Shown here piece after piece: positions 42,699 through 50,546 of a stretch of DNA of 64,000 nt. The notes under the pieces are model-generated. The model did no database searches. It saw nothing but the letters and a program-made list of their open reading frames with translations, and was not told the DNA's origin. The stretch covers positions 25,826 to 89,825 of the forward strand of contig NZ_JANFQF010000025.1 in assembly GCF_024438035.1 (NCBI RefSeq), read 5' to 3'. Numbering within the stretch: position 1 is the first letter of the stretch; the number at the start of each line of letters is the position of its first letter. The stretch is from Rhodococcus tibetensis (GTDB taxonomy: Bacteria > Actinomycetota > Actinomycetes > Mycobacteriales > Mycobacteriaceae). Both the position numbers and the translations under genes were made by a program.

Positions 42699-43967
42699 TC
42701 AGCGTCGGCCGCGCTCCCGCCACACCTGCCGGATGGGGCGAAGGACCAGTCCCATCTGCCTGCGCGTCTTGCCGCGGGTCACCAGCACACCGATGATCGC
42801 GACCGCCCACACCGGGTACTGCACCAGCCAGGCCACGCGGAAAGCCGCAAACGAGTACCCTCCCATAGCGTCGAGGATGAGCCCCATCGCCTGAATGACC
42901 AGCAACGACGCAAGAAATCCGCCGATGTTGACCATCCCCTGCGCGGTGCCCATGCTCGTACTCGGGTTGAACATGCGGGCGTAGTCGAACCCGATCATCG
43001 AACCGGGACCGCCCACCGAAATGACCATCACGAGCAGGACCAGCATCCACAACGGCGCCGGTCCCGGAAGCGCGAGGACCGCCGTCCACATCGCCGCATT
43101 GCTGATCATGATCGACAACACGAGGTACGACCGGCGCATCGGGAAACGCCCGCTGAGGATGCCGATGATCGGTCCGGCCACGATCGCCGAGATCACCGAC
43201 AGGGTGAGCAGCGAACCTGCCTCCGCTGCCGATCGGCCCTGCGCCGACCGCAGGTACGGCACACCCCAGAGCAACGCGAACGTGGTCATCGAGAACTGCG
43301 TGCCCATGTGCGTGAAGAACCCGAGCCGAGTGCCCGGACGCGCCCACACGGCCTTGATCTGCCGTCCCACCTCCCGCAGTCCCGCGGGCGCGGCCACCAC
43401 CTCGAGGCCGGGTGGGGAATTCCGGATCACCGACACAGCAAGCACGAAAGACAACAACCCCAGCGAGGCAGCGCTGCCGTAGGCGAAGTTCCACCCCGGC
43501 CCGTTCAGCAACAGCATGAGCGGCAACGCCGACAGGATCTGGCCGATCTGCCCGAAGATGCCGGTCAACTGGGACACGAGAGGAACGCGTCGCGGCGCGA
43601 ACCACTGCGGCACCAGACGCAGCACCGAAATGAACGTCAACGCGTCGCCGATCCCGACGAGCACCCTGGCCGCGATGGCGATCGGCAACGATTCGGTGAG
43701 CGCGAGAATCAATTGCGCCGACGCCATGATCAGGGCGCCGGACGCGATCATCCGCCGCGAACCGTACCGGTCGAGGAGCACTCCCGCCGGAATCTGCATT
43801 GCCGCGTATACCACGATCTGCAGGACGACGAAACCCGACAGCACGCTCGGACTGATCGAAAAGCGTTCGGTCGCAGCGAGACCCGAAACACCGAACGAGG
43901 TTCGGTGGAGGACGGCGACGATATAGGCGATGACCCCGACACCCCACACGAACCACACTCTGCTCAT
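42699..43967 (-). CDS. MFS transporter
   Basis: A 422-aa protein with twelve membrane segments. Helix 1 is WFVWGVGVIAYIVAVLHRTS, followed by FGVSGLAATERFSISPSVLS and loop motif GVLLDRYGSRRMI. The C-half contains GPGSMIGFDYARMFNPSTSM and GTAQGMVNIGGFLASLLVIQ, as in the nitrate/organophosphate-type branch (NarK/GlpT-like). The start ATG 43967 gives MSRVWFVWG. It lies 44 nt after the aldo/keto reductase gene and 42 nt before the AGPS gene, all on the minus strand, but the AGPS gene seems to have its own promoter. The substrate is unknown. Confidence 0.88.
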   Translation of the reverse strand: MSRVWFVWGVGVIAYIVAVLHRTSFGVSGLAATERFSISPSVLSGFVVLQIVVYAAMQIPAGVLLDRYGSRRMIASGALIMASAQLILALTESLPIAIAARVLVGIGDALTFISVLRLVPQWFAPRRVPLVSQLTGIFGQIGQILSALPLMLLLNGPGWNFAYGSAASLGLLSFVLAVSVIRNSPPGLEVVAAPAGLREVGRQIKAVWARPGTRLGFFTHMGTQFSMTTFALLWGVPYLRSAQGRSAAEAGSLLTLSVISAIVAGPIIGILSGRFPMRRSYLVLSIMISNAAMWTAVLALPGPAPLWMLVLLVMVISVGGPGSMIGFDYARMFNPSTSMGTAQGMVNIGGFLASLLVIQAMGLILDAMGGYSFAAFRVAWLVQYPVWAVAIIGVLVTRGKTRRQMGLVLRPIRQVWRERGRR

Positions 43968-44011
43968 CGCAGATCAAACTACTCCCCGGCGACGGTTACC
44001 CGCCGGTTGCG

Positions 44012-45013
44012 TCATTCTCGCCCGAACGACACCCAGCTGGGATCGGCCGAGCGGTGACCGACGGTGAGGTCGGCGAGCAGGTCGAGGCGAGCGATCTGAT
44101 CGTCGCTGAGCGACAACTGAAGAGCGCCGGCATTCTCCGCGACGCGGGCAGCGAACCGAGTTCCCGGGATGGACACCGTCGGCAGCCCGAATGCGCGCCC
44201 TTTCGCCTCGAGCCACGCCAACGACACCTGGGCGGGGGTCGCATCGAGTTCAACGGCCACCTCGCGAATGACGTCGAGCACCTTCAGATTCGCCGGAACT
44301 GCGTCGTCGCCGAAGCGCGGGAAGCGTCGGCGCAGGTCGTTCGCACCCACGGCGGCCGGGTCGTAGGTGCCTGTGAGGAAGCCTCGACCGACCGGCGAGT
44401 ACGGCACGAAACCGATGCCGAGCTCCGCCGCCGCCGGGACGACGTGACGTTCCACGTCGCGGCTCCAGATGCTCCACTCACTCTGGATCGCGGCGATGCG
44501 ATGCACTCCCGACGCGCGCCGCAGTTCGTCCCCGGTGGCCTCGGACAGACCGATGTGCCGGACCTTGCCGGCGGCGACCTGATCAGCGATCGCCCCGACG
44601 GTCTCCTCGACCGGCACCGTCGGGTCGACGCGATGCAGGTAGTACAGGTCGACGTGGTCGACACCGAGCCGGGCAAGCGAGGCCTCGAGCGCCTGCGCCA
44701 CGTACTCCGGCTTGCCGTTGATGCCGCGCTGCCCGTTGGCGATGTTGCCCACCAGGCCGAACTTGGTGGCCAGCTGCACTTCTTCGCGGCGCTCCTTCAG
44801 CACCTTGCCCACCGCCACTTCACTCGCACCTTCGCCGTACACGTCGGCCGTATCGATGAACGTCACACCGATGTCGACTGCATGGTGCAGGGTCGCCAGG
44901 GCTTCATCAGGATCGACGGGTCCGTATACCGGGGCGACGGACATGGCGCCGTACCCCTGCGCGCTCACAATAAGTCCTTCGGACAGTTGCACGGTGGGGA
45001 GAGAGTTACTCAT
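44012..45013 (-). CDS. aldo/keto reductase
   Basis: A 333-aa NADPH-dependent reductase of the AKR11/13 group. It has the TIM-barrel catalytic tetrad: Asp and Tyr in FIDTADVYGEG, Lys in LATKFGLVGN and His in YYLHRVDP. The cofactor-binding end carries VSIPGTRFAARVAENAGAL. The start is ATG 45013 (MSNSLPTVQLSEG); upstream in-frame ATGs at 45022 and 45064 are less likely. It is divergent from ilvD across 134 nt. Reduction of a small aldehyde or ketone is expected; the substrate cannot be told. Confidence 0.9.
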   Translation of the reverse strand: MSNSLPTVQLSEGLIVSAQGYGAMSVAPVYGPVDPDEALATLHHAVDIGVTFIDTADVYGEGASEVAVGKVLKERREEVQLATKFGLVGNIANGQRGINGKPEYVAQALEASLARLGVDHVDLYYLHRVDPTVPVEETVGAIADQVAAGKVRHIGLSEATGDELRRASGVHRIAAIQSEWSIWSRDVERHVVPAAAELGIGFVPYSPVGRGFLTGTYDPAAVGANDLRRRFPRFGDDAVPANLKVLDVIREVAVELDATPAQVSLAWLEAKGRAFGLPTVSIPGTRFAARVAENAGALQLSLSDDQIARLDLLADLTVGHRSADPSWVSFGRE

Positions 45014-45134
45014 GCCGACCATCCTTACCGAATCGGCGGCCTGGTGCACCGCCTGGAATCGCAATGATCGATATGCGGGTCGGGTAGCTCCGGCCTGCCA
45101 CCGGATTCGGGCGACCGGGCTGTCGGCGCGCGCC

Positions 45135-45140
45135 TAGGCT
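45135..45140 (+). promoter_or_regulatory. -10 element for leaderless ilvD transcript
   Basis: TAGGCT fits the actinobacterial TANNNT -10 pattern and ends seven bases before the ilvD ATG. No Shine-Dalgarno sequence lies in between, so transcription probably starts at the ATG itself. Confidence 0.5.
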
Positions 45141-45147
45141 GTGACTC

Positions 45148-46842
45148 ATGACAATCTCGGATCCGAAGCCCCGCAGCCGCGACGTCACCGACGGACTGGA
45201 GAAGACCGCAGCCCGCGGAATGCTCCGCGCGGTGGGCATGGGCGACGACGACTGGGGGAAATCGCAAATCGGCGTCGCATCGTCGTGGAACGAAATCACC
45301 CCCTGCAATCTCTCGCTCGACCGCCTCGCCAAGTCGGTGAAGGACGGGGTTCATTCCGGCGGTGGATACCCGCTCGAGTTCGGCACCATCTCCGTCTCCG
45401 ACGGGATCTCCATGGGACACGAGGGCATGCACTTCTCCTTGGTGTCGCGCGAGGTGATCGCCGACAGCGTCGAAACGGTGATGCAGGCCGAGCGCCTCGA
45501 CGGTTCGGTCCTCCTCGCCGGGTGCGACAAATCGCTGCCCGGGATGCTGATGGCCGCCGCCCGGCTCGACCTGGCCAGCGTCTTCCTCTACGCCGGCTCC
45601 ATCCTGCCCGGTATCGCGAAACTGTCCGACGGCAGCGAACGACAAGTCACCATCATCGACGCGTTCGAAGCGGTCGGCGCCTGCTCCCGCGGACTGATGA
45701 GTCGTGAAGATGTCGACACCATCGAGCGCGCCATCTGTCCCGGCGAAGGTGCCTGCGGCGGAATGTATACCGCCAACACCATGGCCAGTGCCGCCGAAGC
45801 ACTCGGCATGTCCCTTCCCGGCAGCGCCGCTCCCCCGGCGACCGACCGCCGCCGCGACGGCTTCGCCCGGCGCAGCGGCGAAGCCGTGGTCGAACTGCTT
45901 CGCCAGGGCATCACCACCAGCGACATCCTCACCAAAGAGGCCTTCGAGAACGCGATCGCCGTCGTCATGGCGTTCGGTGGATCCACCAACGCCGTCCTGC
46001 ACCTTCTCGCCATCGCTCACGAGGCCGGGGTCGACCTGACCCTCGACGACTTCAGTCGGGTCGGAGCACGCGTCCCGCACCTGGCGGATGTCAAACCGTT
46101 CGGCTCGCACGTCATGACGGATGTCGACCACATCGGCGGTGTTCCCGTCGTCATGAAGGCACTCCTCGACGCCGGACTCCTCCACGGCGACTGCCTGACG
46201 GTCACCGGCAAGACCATGGCGGAGAACCTCGCGGACATCGCGCCCCCGGACCCGGACGGCAAGGTGCTCCGTGCGATGAGTTCACCGATCCACCCGACCG
46301 GTGGCATCACAATCCTGAAGGGTTCGCTCGCACCCGGGGGTGCCGTGGTGAAGTCGGCGGGTTTCGACTCCGACGTGTTCACCGGCACCGCCCGCGTCTT
46401 CGACCGCGAGCGAGCCGCCATGGACGCCCTCGAAGACGGCACCATCACCGGTGGTGACGTGGTCGTCATCCGCTACGAGGGACCCAAGGGCGGTCCCGGA
46501 ATGCGGGAGATGCTGGCCATCACCGCCGCGATCAAGGGCGCCGGCCTGGGCAAAGACGTGCTGCTCCTGACCGACGGTCGCTTCTCCGGCGGCACCACCG
46601 GCCTCTGCGTCGGCCACGTCGCACCCGAGGCCGTCGACGCCGGCCCCATCGCTTTCGTGCGCGACGGGGATCAGATTCGGCTCGACGTGGGTACCGGAAC
46701 CCTGGACCTGCTCGTCGACGAAGACGAGCTCACCGCCCGGAAGAGCGGCTGGGAGCCGCTCCCGCCGCGCTACACCCGTGGAGTCCTGGCCAAGTACACC
46801 AAGTTGGTCGGCTCCGCTTCCGGCGGCGCCGTCTGCGGCTAG
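45148..46842 (+). CDS. ilvD: dihydroxy-acid dehydratase
   Basis: A 564-aa enzyme of valine, isoleucine and pantothenate synthesis, dehydrating 2,3-dihydroxy-3-methyl acids to 2-oxo acids. Family signatures are [55 protein letters not shown] (IlvD/Edd signature 1), [18 protein letters not shown] and [20 protein letters not shown] (signature 2). Cysteines in TPCN, GCDK and GACGG are the expected iron-sulfur ligands. The length is that of the compact actinobacterial form. It stands alone rather than in an ilv operon. Confidence 0.97.
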   Translation: MTISDPKPRSRDVTDGLEKTAARGMLRAVGMGDDDWGKSQIGVASSWNEITPCNLSLDRLAKSVKDGVHSGGGYPLEFGTISVSDGISMGHEGMHFSLVSREVIADSVETVMQAERLDGSVLLAGCDKSLPGMLMAAARLDLASVFLYAGSILPGIAKLSDGSERQVTIIDAFEAVGACSRGLMSREDVDTIERAICPGEGACGGMYTANTMASAAEALGMSLPGSAAPPATDRRRDGFARRSGEAVVELLRQGITTSDILTKEAFENAIAVVMAFGGSTNAVLHLLAIAHEAGVDLTLDDFSRVGARVPHLADVKPFGSHVMTDVDHIGGVPVVMKALLDAGLLHGDCLTVTGKTMAENLADIAPPDPDGKVLRAMSSPIHPTGGITILKGSLAPGGAVVKSAGFDSDVFTGTARVFDRERAAMDALEDGTITGGDVVVIRYEGPKGGPGMREMLAITAAIKGAGLGKDVLLLTDGRFSGGTTGLCVGHVAPEAVDAGPIAFVRDGDQIRLDVGTGTLDLLVDEDELTARKSGWEPLPPRYTRGVLAKYTKLVGSASGGAVCG

Positions 46843-46854
46843 GCGCTCCGCGCC

Positions 46855-46896
46855 CGTGAGTGGTTGACGAGTCCAGAGACTCGCTAACCACTCACG
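46855..46896. repeat. imperfect 19-bp inverted repeat (dispersed intergenic palindrome, copy 2)
   Basis: Arms at 46855-46873 and 46878-46896 pair over 19 bases with two adjacent mismatches, around a CAGA loop. The right arm GACTCGCTAACCACTCACG matches the palindrome at 33382-33427 except for one base. It lies between the convergent ends of ilvD and the protease gene and has no T-run. Confidence 0.85.
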
Positions 46897-46908
46897 AGCC
46901 CGGAGGGC

Positions 46909-47562
46909 TTAAATGGGCCGGAAGCCTGCGCCTGCGCCGCCGCTCGCATTCATGTCGGCGACGATCACCGACATGTTGGTTCCGACCTCCGGGCCGATGC
47001 ACGGAGCAACCAGATACGCGTTGACCATGGCAACGAGGGTGGTACCGACAACCATCGGTGCGCCGGAGTCGCCCTCCACCACACATGCCTGCGTCCACGT
47101 CTCCTGAGTTTGCATCAGGTCGCCGTACACGATTCCGCAGGTGTTGCCGGTGGTTCGTCCTTCTTTACATCCGACCTGTGGGAAGGCGGCCGGAGCCCCG
47201 ATCTGGGTGATGGTGACATTGCCGACCCGGTTGACCGGCACCACTTTCCCGCGATCGAATTGGATCACCGCATAGTCGAGCGCAGGGTTCGACTTCACGA
47301 ACGTACCCACCACCCCGGTGTCCAACGCCGCTTCGGCCACCACGGTGGAGCCGACATCACCGCAATGACCGGCCGTCAAACCGACCAGGCGACCGCCGCT
47401 GTCATTTCCGATGGTGGTGAGCGTGCACACCAACTCGTCGTTCATCACGATCCCCGAACCACCCCCGAGGACCGCCGGAGGTGCGGCCGTGGCGATACCA
47501 GTGCCGAAAAAACCCAGAAGTCCCACCGTGGCTGCAACAACCGCCGCGAATCGTCTCAACAT
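46909..47562 (-). CDS. secreted trypsin-like serine protease
   Basis: A 217-aa protein starting at ATG 47562 with GGGAAGG upstream. The N-terminal signal peptide (RRFAAVVAATVGLLGFFGTG) ends near ATAAP, a signal peptidase I site. The chymotrypsin-fold triad is visible: His in VGLTAGHCGD, Asp in ALDYAVIQF and Ser in VEGDSGAPMV. Two Cys pairs (GCKEGRTTGNTCG and ACVVEG/APCIG) suggest disulfides. It resembles the short S1 proteases of actinomycetes that lack other domains. The target is unknown. Confidence 0.88.
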   Translation of the reverse strand: MLRRFAAVVAATVGLLGFFGTGIATAAPPAVLGGGSGIVMNDELVCTLTTIGNDSGGRLVGLTAGHCGDVGSTVVAEAALDTGVVGTFVKSNPALDYAVIQFDRGKVVPVNRVGNVTITQIGAPAAFPQVGCKEGRTTGNTCGIVYGDLMQTQETWTQACVVEGDSGAPMVVGTTLVAMVNAYLVAPCIGPEVGTNMSVIVADMNASGGAGAGFRPI

Positions 47563-47672
47563 GTTCGAACCTTCCCGGAAATGAGCCCCGACGGCCGCGT
47601 GTCTCCCCATAAGAATCCCACCCCGCACATTGCGAGCGTGGGGGAATGGGACGGAGAATCACACGCCACAGC

Positions 47673-48383
47673 TCACTCGCCGGCGCCGAGCGCCTCCAGC
47701 GCCTTTCGGGCGTCCTCCAGTTGCCTGCTCAACTCCTCCACCCGCGCCGCAGCCAGGTTGCGCGCCGCAACGATGATCGACTCGACGGCCTCGATCGCCG
47801 TCTCTTCTCCCAGTTCCCGCACGGCACGCTCCACGGCCTCCGGTGGGACGGGGACGGCCTTTCCCGGGCGCTTGGCCCCGTGCGCGACGGTGACACTCCA
47901 GTCGTTGTCGGCTCCGGCGTGAATGGTGACACTCACCCCTGCGGGCGCCTTCTTGGTTGTCCGTCTCGCCGGCGCCGCGGCCGGCTTGGGTGCGGCAGCG
48001 ACGGGCTCGGGCGCCGACACCGTGCGAGGCGCCGGAGCTTTGGCGGCGGCAGGCGGACCGGGCTCGATCGCCTGGTGGACAACGGGCTTCACGGGGGCTG
48101 GCGTGGGTGCCGCCCTGGGCGCCGGAAGACGCTTCATCATGAGCTCCTCCGCTTCGAACGGAAGCTCGTCGTCGACACCCTTGGGCCGGATCATCACCGT
48201 GTTGCCCTGCACCGAAAGAGCTTTCGCCGACGCTCCTGCTTCGAGGCGAAGACTCGGCATTGCCTCGCGCAGATACACGGTGGCACGTCTGCCCTCCGCG
48301 ATCGCGACAGCCAGGGTCTCGAGATTCTCCGCTGTCAGGTGATCCGGTGTGTCGGCTGCACCGGAACGTCTACGGGGCGGCAT
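47673..48383 (-). CDS. conserved hypothetical protein with Ala/Pro-rich linker and C-terminal coiled coil
   Basis: A 236-aa protein from ATG 48383 (AAAGGA upstream). The start MPPRRRSGAADTPDHLTAEN is basic. Residues 20-85 are a small folded region (LETLAVAIAEGRRATVYLRE, VQGNTVMIRPKGVDDELPFE). Residues 90-150 are a low-complexity Ala/Pro/Lys linker with a TTKKAP basic patch. Residues 150-236 carry VSVTIHAGADNDWSVTVAHG and a helix rich in Glu, Ala and Leu likely to form a coiled coil. I do not recognise a characterised family. The basic patches leave nucleic-acid binding open. It is divergent from the cyclase gene. Confidence 0.75.
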   Translation of the reverse strand: MPPRRRSGAADTPDHLTAENLETLAVAIAEGRRATVYLREAMPSLRLEAGASAKALSVQGNTVMIRPKGVDDELPFEAEELMMKRLPAPRAAPTPAPVKPVVHQAIEPGPPAAAKAPAPRTVSAPEPVAAAPKPAAAPARRTTKKAPAGVSVTIHAGADNDWSVTVAHGAKRPGKAVPVPPEAVERAVRELGEETAIEAVESIIVAARNLAAARVEELSRQLEDARKALEALGAGE

Positions 48384-48534
48384 GGCGCTGTCCTTTCTGG
48401 GGCGGTCTCGCGACCGGGCTCGTGAGCCCAGCAACTCTCGCACACACCACCGACGTTTCCGCACCGGGCGGGCCCGCACAATGGCAGATTGAGAGGGCAC
48501 ATCGAGGGACGGATACGCGGGCGAGAGGACAGCA

Positions 48535-49584
48535 GTGGTCTCGGACATTAATGACGACGAGACGGAGACGGTTCCGGAGATCGAGCCGAGCCTGCTCCGC
48601 GACATCCAGGCCGACCTCGAAGAGTCACTGCTCGGTGGCCCCCGGCGGTACACCCGGGTGGAGATCGCCGAATTCGCGGGAGTGTCCGTCGAACGCGCGG
48701 ACCGGCTCTGGGTATCGATGGGTTATGCGGTGGACAAGGACCCCCACGGGGTGATGTTTACCGAAGGAGACATCGAGGCGCTGCGCACCATCGCGTCTCT
48801 CGTCGATCGGGGGATCATCTCGCCGGACCGCGAAGTGGCGGCCGCCCGTGCGCTCGGCCAGTCCATGTCCAGGCTGGCCGAGTGGCAGGTCTCGCTGATC
48901 AGCACCCACATCGTCGAGCAGCTCGCCGGCTCCACCGAGAGTGATCCGCACGCGATCCGGCGGCAGGTGCGCGAACTGACGGCCGACATCCTTCCCGCGG
49001 TCGAGTCGCTGCAGGCCTACGTGTGGCGACGTCATATTGCGTCCACCACTGGCCGCAATGTCGGAAACCCCGGCGAGGAAGTGGCGAGCCGCACTCTGGT
49101 GGTCGGCTTCGCAGACATCGTCGGGTACACCTCGCTCACCCGCCAACTGGGCGCGCGGGACCTCGCCGATCTGCTGGAACGGTTCGAGTCCGCCTCGGCG
49201 TCCGTGATCGGCGGGCATCACGGCTGGGTAGTGAAGACTGTGGGTGACGAGGTGATGTTCGCCGTCGAGTCACCGTCCGACGCCGCCGACATCGCCTTCA
49301 CCCTTCAGGAGCAGGTGCTCCCCGACGAGGGCGACCCGAATCTCCGGGTGGGCCTCGCAATGGGACCGGCTCTCGTTCGATTCGGGGATCTCTACGGCTC
49401 CGTCGTCAACACCGCGGCGAGACTGACCAGTTCGGCCCGTCCCGGCACGGTGCTGATCGACGACGAGCTCGCCGGCGCACTGGCCGACACCCCCGGCTGC
49501 TATCTCAAGCAGCTACGGCCACGACGGGTCCGGGGCATACGACGGCTCGAGCAGTACGTGCTGCGACGAGACCGCGCGGGCTAG
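48535..49584 (+). CDS. class III adenylate/guanylate cyclase with N-terminal regulatory helices
   Basis: A 349-aa protein. Residues 1-170 are helical, resembling the N-terminal regulatory part of mycobacterial Rv2212/Rv1264-type cyclases (VEIAEFAGVSVERADRLWVS). Residues 180-345 are the class III catalytic domain. It contains VVGFADIVGYTSLTRQLG with the first metal-binding Asp, VKTVGDEVMFAVES with Lys and the second Asp, and GSVVNTAARLTSSARPG with the transition-state Asn and Arg. All key residues look present, so it should make cAMP from ATP. The GTG start at 48535 follows GAGAGGAC. It is probably a soluble cytosolic homodimer. Confidence 0.9.
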   Translation: MVSDINDDETETVPEIEPSLLRDIQADLEESLLGGPRRYTRVEIAEFAGVSVERADRLWVSMGYAVDKDPHGVMFTEGDIEALRTIASLVDRGIISPDREVAAARALGQSMSRLAEWQVSLISTHIVEQLAGSTESDPHAIRRQVRELTADILPAVESLQAYVWRRHIASTTGRNVGNPGEEVASRTLVVGFADIVGYTSLTRQLGARDLADLLERFESASASVIGGHHGWVVKTVGDEVMFAVESPSDAADIAFTLQEQVLPDEGDPNLRVGLAMGPALVRFGDLYGSVVNTAARLTSSARPGTVLIDDELAGALADTPGCYLKQLRPRRVRGIRRLEQYVLRRDRAG

Positions 49585-49594
49585 TTCTCGTCTG

Positions 49595-49699
49595 TCAGCT
49601 TCCGAAGGGCAGGGTTCCGGGTGGGATGGAGTATCCGCTGCTTCCCGCGGCGACTCCGCCCCACGCACCGAGAATCCAATTGAGCGCATCAGTGATCAT
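49595..49699 (-). CDS. 34-aa peptide gene, unrecognised
   Basis: A short minus-strand frame runs from ATG 49699 to TGA 49595-49597. It begins MITDALNWILGAWGGVAAG and ends in IPPGTLPFGS. The start is preceded by GGGAAGGG with a seven-base spacer, one of the better ribosome sites in the region. The N-terminal half is an amphipathic helix rich in Trp, Ala and Gly; the tail is Pro/Gly-rich. It lies 96 nt downstream of the TetR gene on the same strand and 10 nt from the convergent cyclase gene's end. Small amphipathic peptides serve as porin subunits in corynebacteria, but no specific similarity is claimed. Confidence 0.5.
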   Translation of the reverse strand: MITDALNWILGAWGGVAAGSSGYSIPPGTLPFGS

Positions 49700-49795
49700 C
49701 GAGAAGCCCTTCCCACATCATCCTTGTCGACACGCCCGGCGATTGGGTGCCCGGCGCAGGAGCCACGGTAACGATGCGGCCCCGAACTGTCGACG

Positions 49796-50458
49796 TCATT
49801 GAGCCTGAGCTGGCGGAACTTTGGCAATCACCGGTGACGGCCGCGACGCGATCTGTGCGGCGCGTGCTGCCAGGAAGTCGTCGACGATCTGTTCGCAGGC
49901 CTCCCTGCCCAGCGGGGTCAGCGTCGCGAGGCGGGTGAAGACGAGCGGGCCCACCAACTGGGCGAGCGCGAGGTCGTAGTCGAACTCGCCGAGCCGCTCG
50001 GCCGCCTCCGGTGTCTCGAAGATTCGGTCGAAAGCCGCCCGGTACTGCTCGACGATCGTCTGCCTCAGCGTGCGCAGTTCCGGCTTGTCCGACTCCATCG
50101 CGGCGGTGCTGGAATAGTCCTCGAGCGCCGGGCCCATGCCCAGCCAGCACATCGCGGTGACATGCATCGGTGCGCTCTCGATGAGGGTGGCCTGACTGAT
50201 CATCAACTCGACCAGCCGGTCCCGGAGATCGCCGTCCTCCGACACGGTCGGCGCAGGCGGAATGAGCCGTCCGAATGCCGCGGCCACCAATTCGGTGCCG
50301 TTGCCGAAATGCCGGTACAGCGTGGCGCGAGCCACCTTCGCCAGTGCGGTCACGGCGTCGATGGTGACGGCTTCCGTGCCACCTTTGGCGAGCAGAGTCG
50401 TCGCAGCGTCGAGGAGTCGTGCCCGGGAACGCTGCTTGCGGGGATCCTGCTCGGTCAT
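49796..50458 (-). CDS. TetR-family regulator of the divergent efflux pump
   Basis: A 220-aa protein from ATG 50458. The TetR helix-turn-helix occupies residues 8-55 (RSRARLLDAATTLLAKGGTE, then ALAKVARATLYRHFGNGTEL). The helical ligand domain follows, with a C-terminal Pro/Ala tail. It is divergent from a DHA2 efflux gene with 88 nt between, the QacR/QacA arrangement, so it probably represses that pump and is released by a pump substrate. An upstream extension of the frame contains no convincing start. Confidence 0.88.
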   Translation of the reverse strand: MTEQDPRKQRSRARLLDAATTLLAKGGTEAVTIDAVTALAKVARATLYRHFGNGTELVAAAFGRLIPPAPTVSEDGDLRDRLVELMISQATLIESAPMHVTAMCWLGMGPALEDYSSTAAMESDKPELRTLRQTIVEQYRAAFDRIFETPEAAERLGEFDYDLALAQLVGPLVFTRLATLTPLGREACEQIVDDFLAARAAQIASRPSPVIAKVPPAQAQ

Positions 50459-50497
50459 CTGCCGCCGTTTCTCGCCATGGAACCACTTGTGAACTAA

Positions 50498-50523
50498 CAG
50501 TCTACCAACGATACTGGCAGTCT
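50498..50523. promoter_or_regulatory. candidate operator between TetR and DHA2 pump
   Basis: CAGTCT occurs at 50498-50503 and again at 50518-50523, 20 bases apart (two helical turns). CAGT at 50498 and ACTG at 50513-50516 also form an inverted pair. The site lies in the middle of the divergent promoter region, as expected for a TetR operator. It is short and unproven. Confidence 0.35.
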
Positions 50524-50546
50524 CATTTCCTATCGGGAGGACCACC

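Noticed and set aside
42691..43977. Second long minus-strand frame over the MFS transporter
   Set aside because: Arg/Gly-rich and non-hydrophobic; the frame at 42699-43967 has twelve membrane helices.
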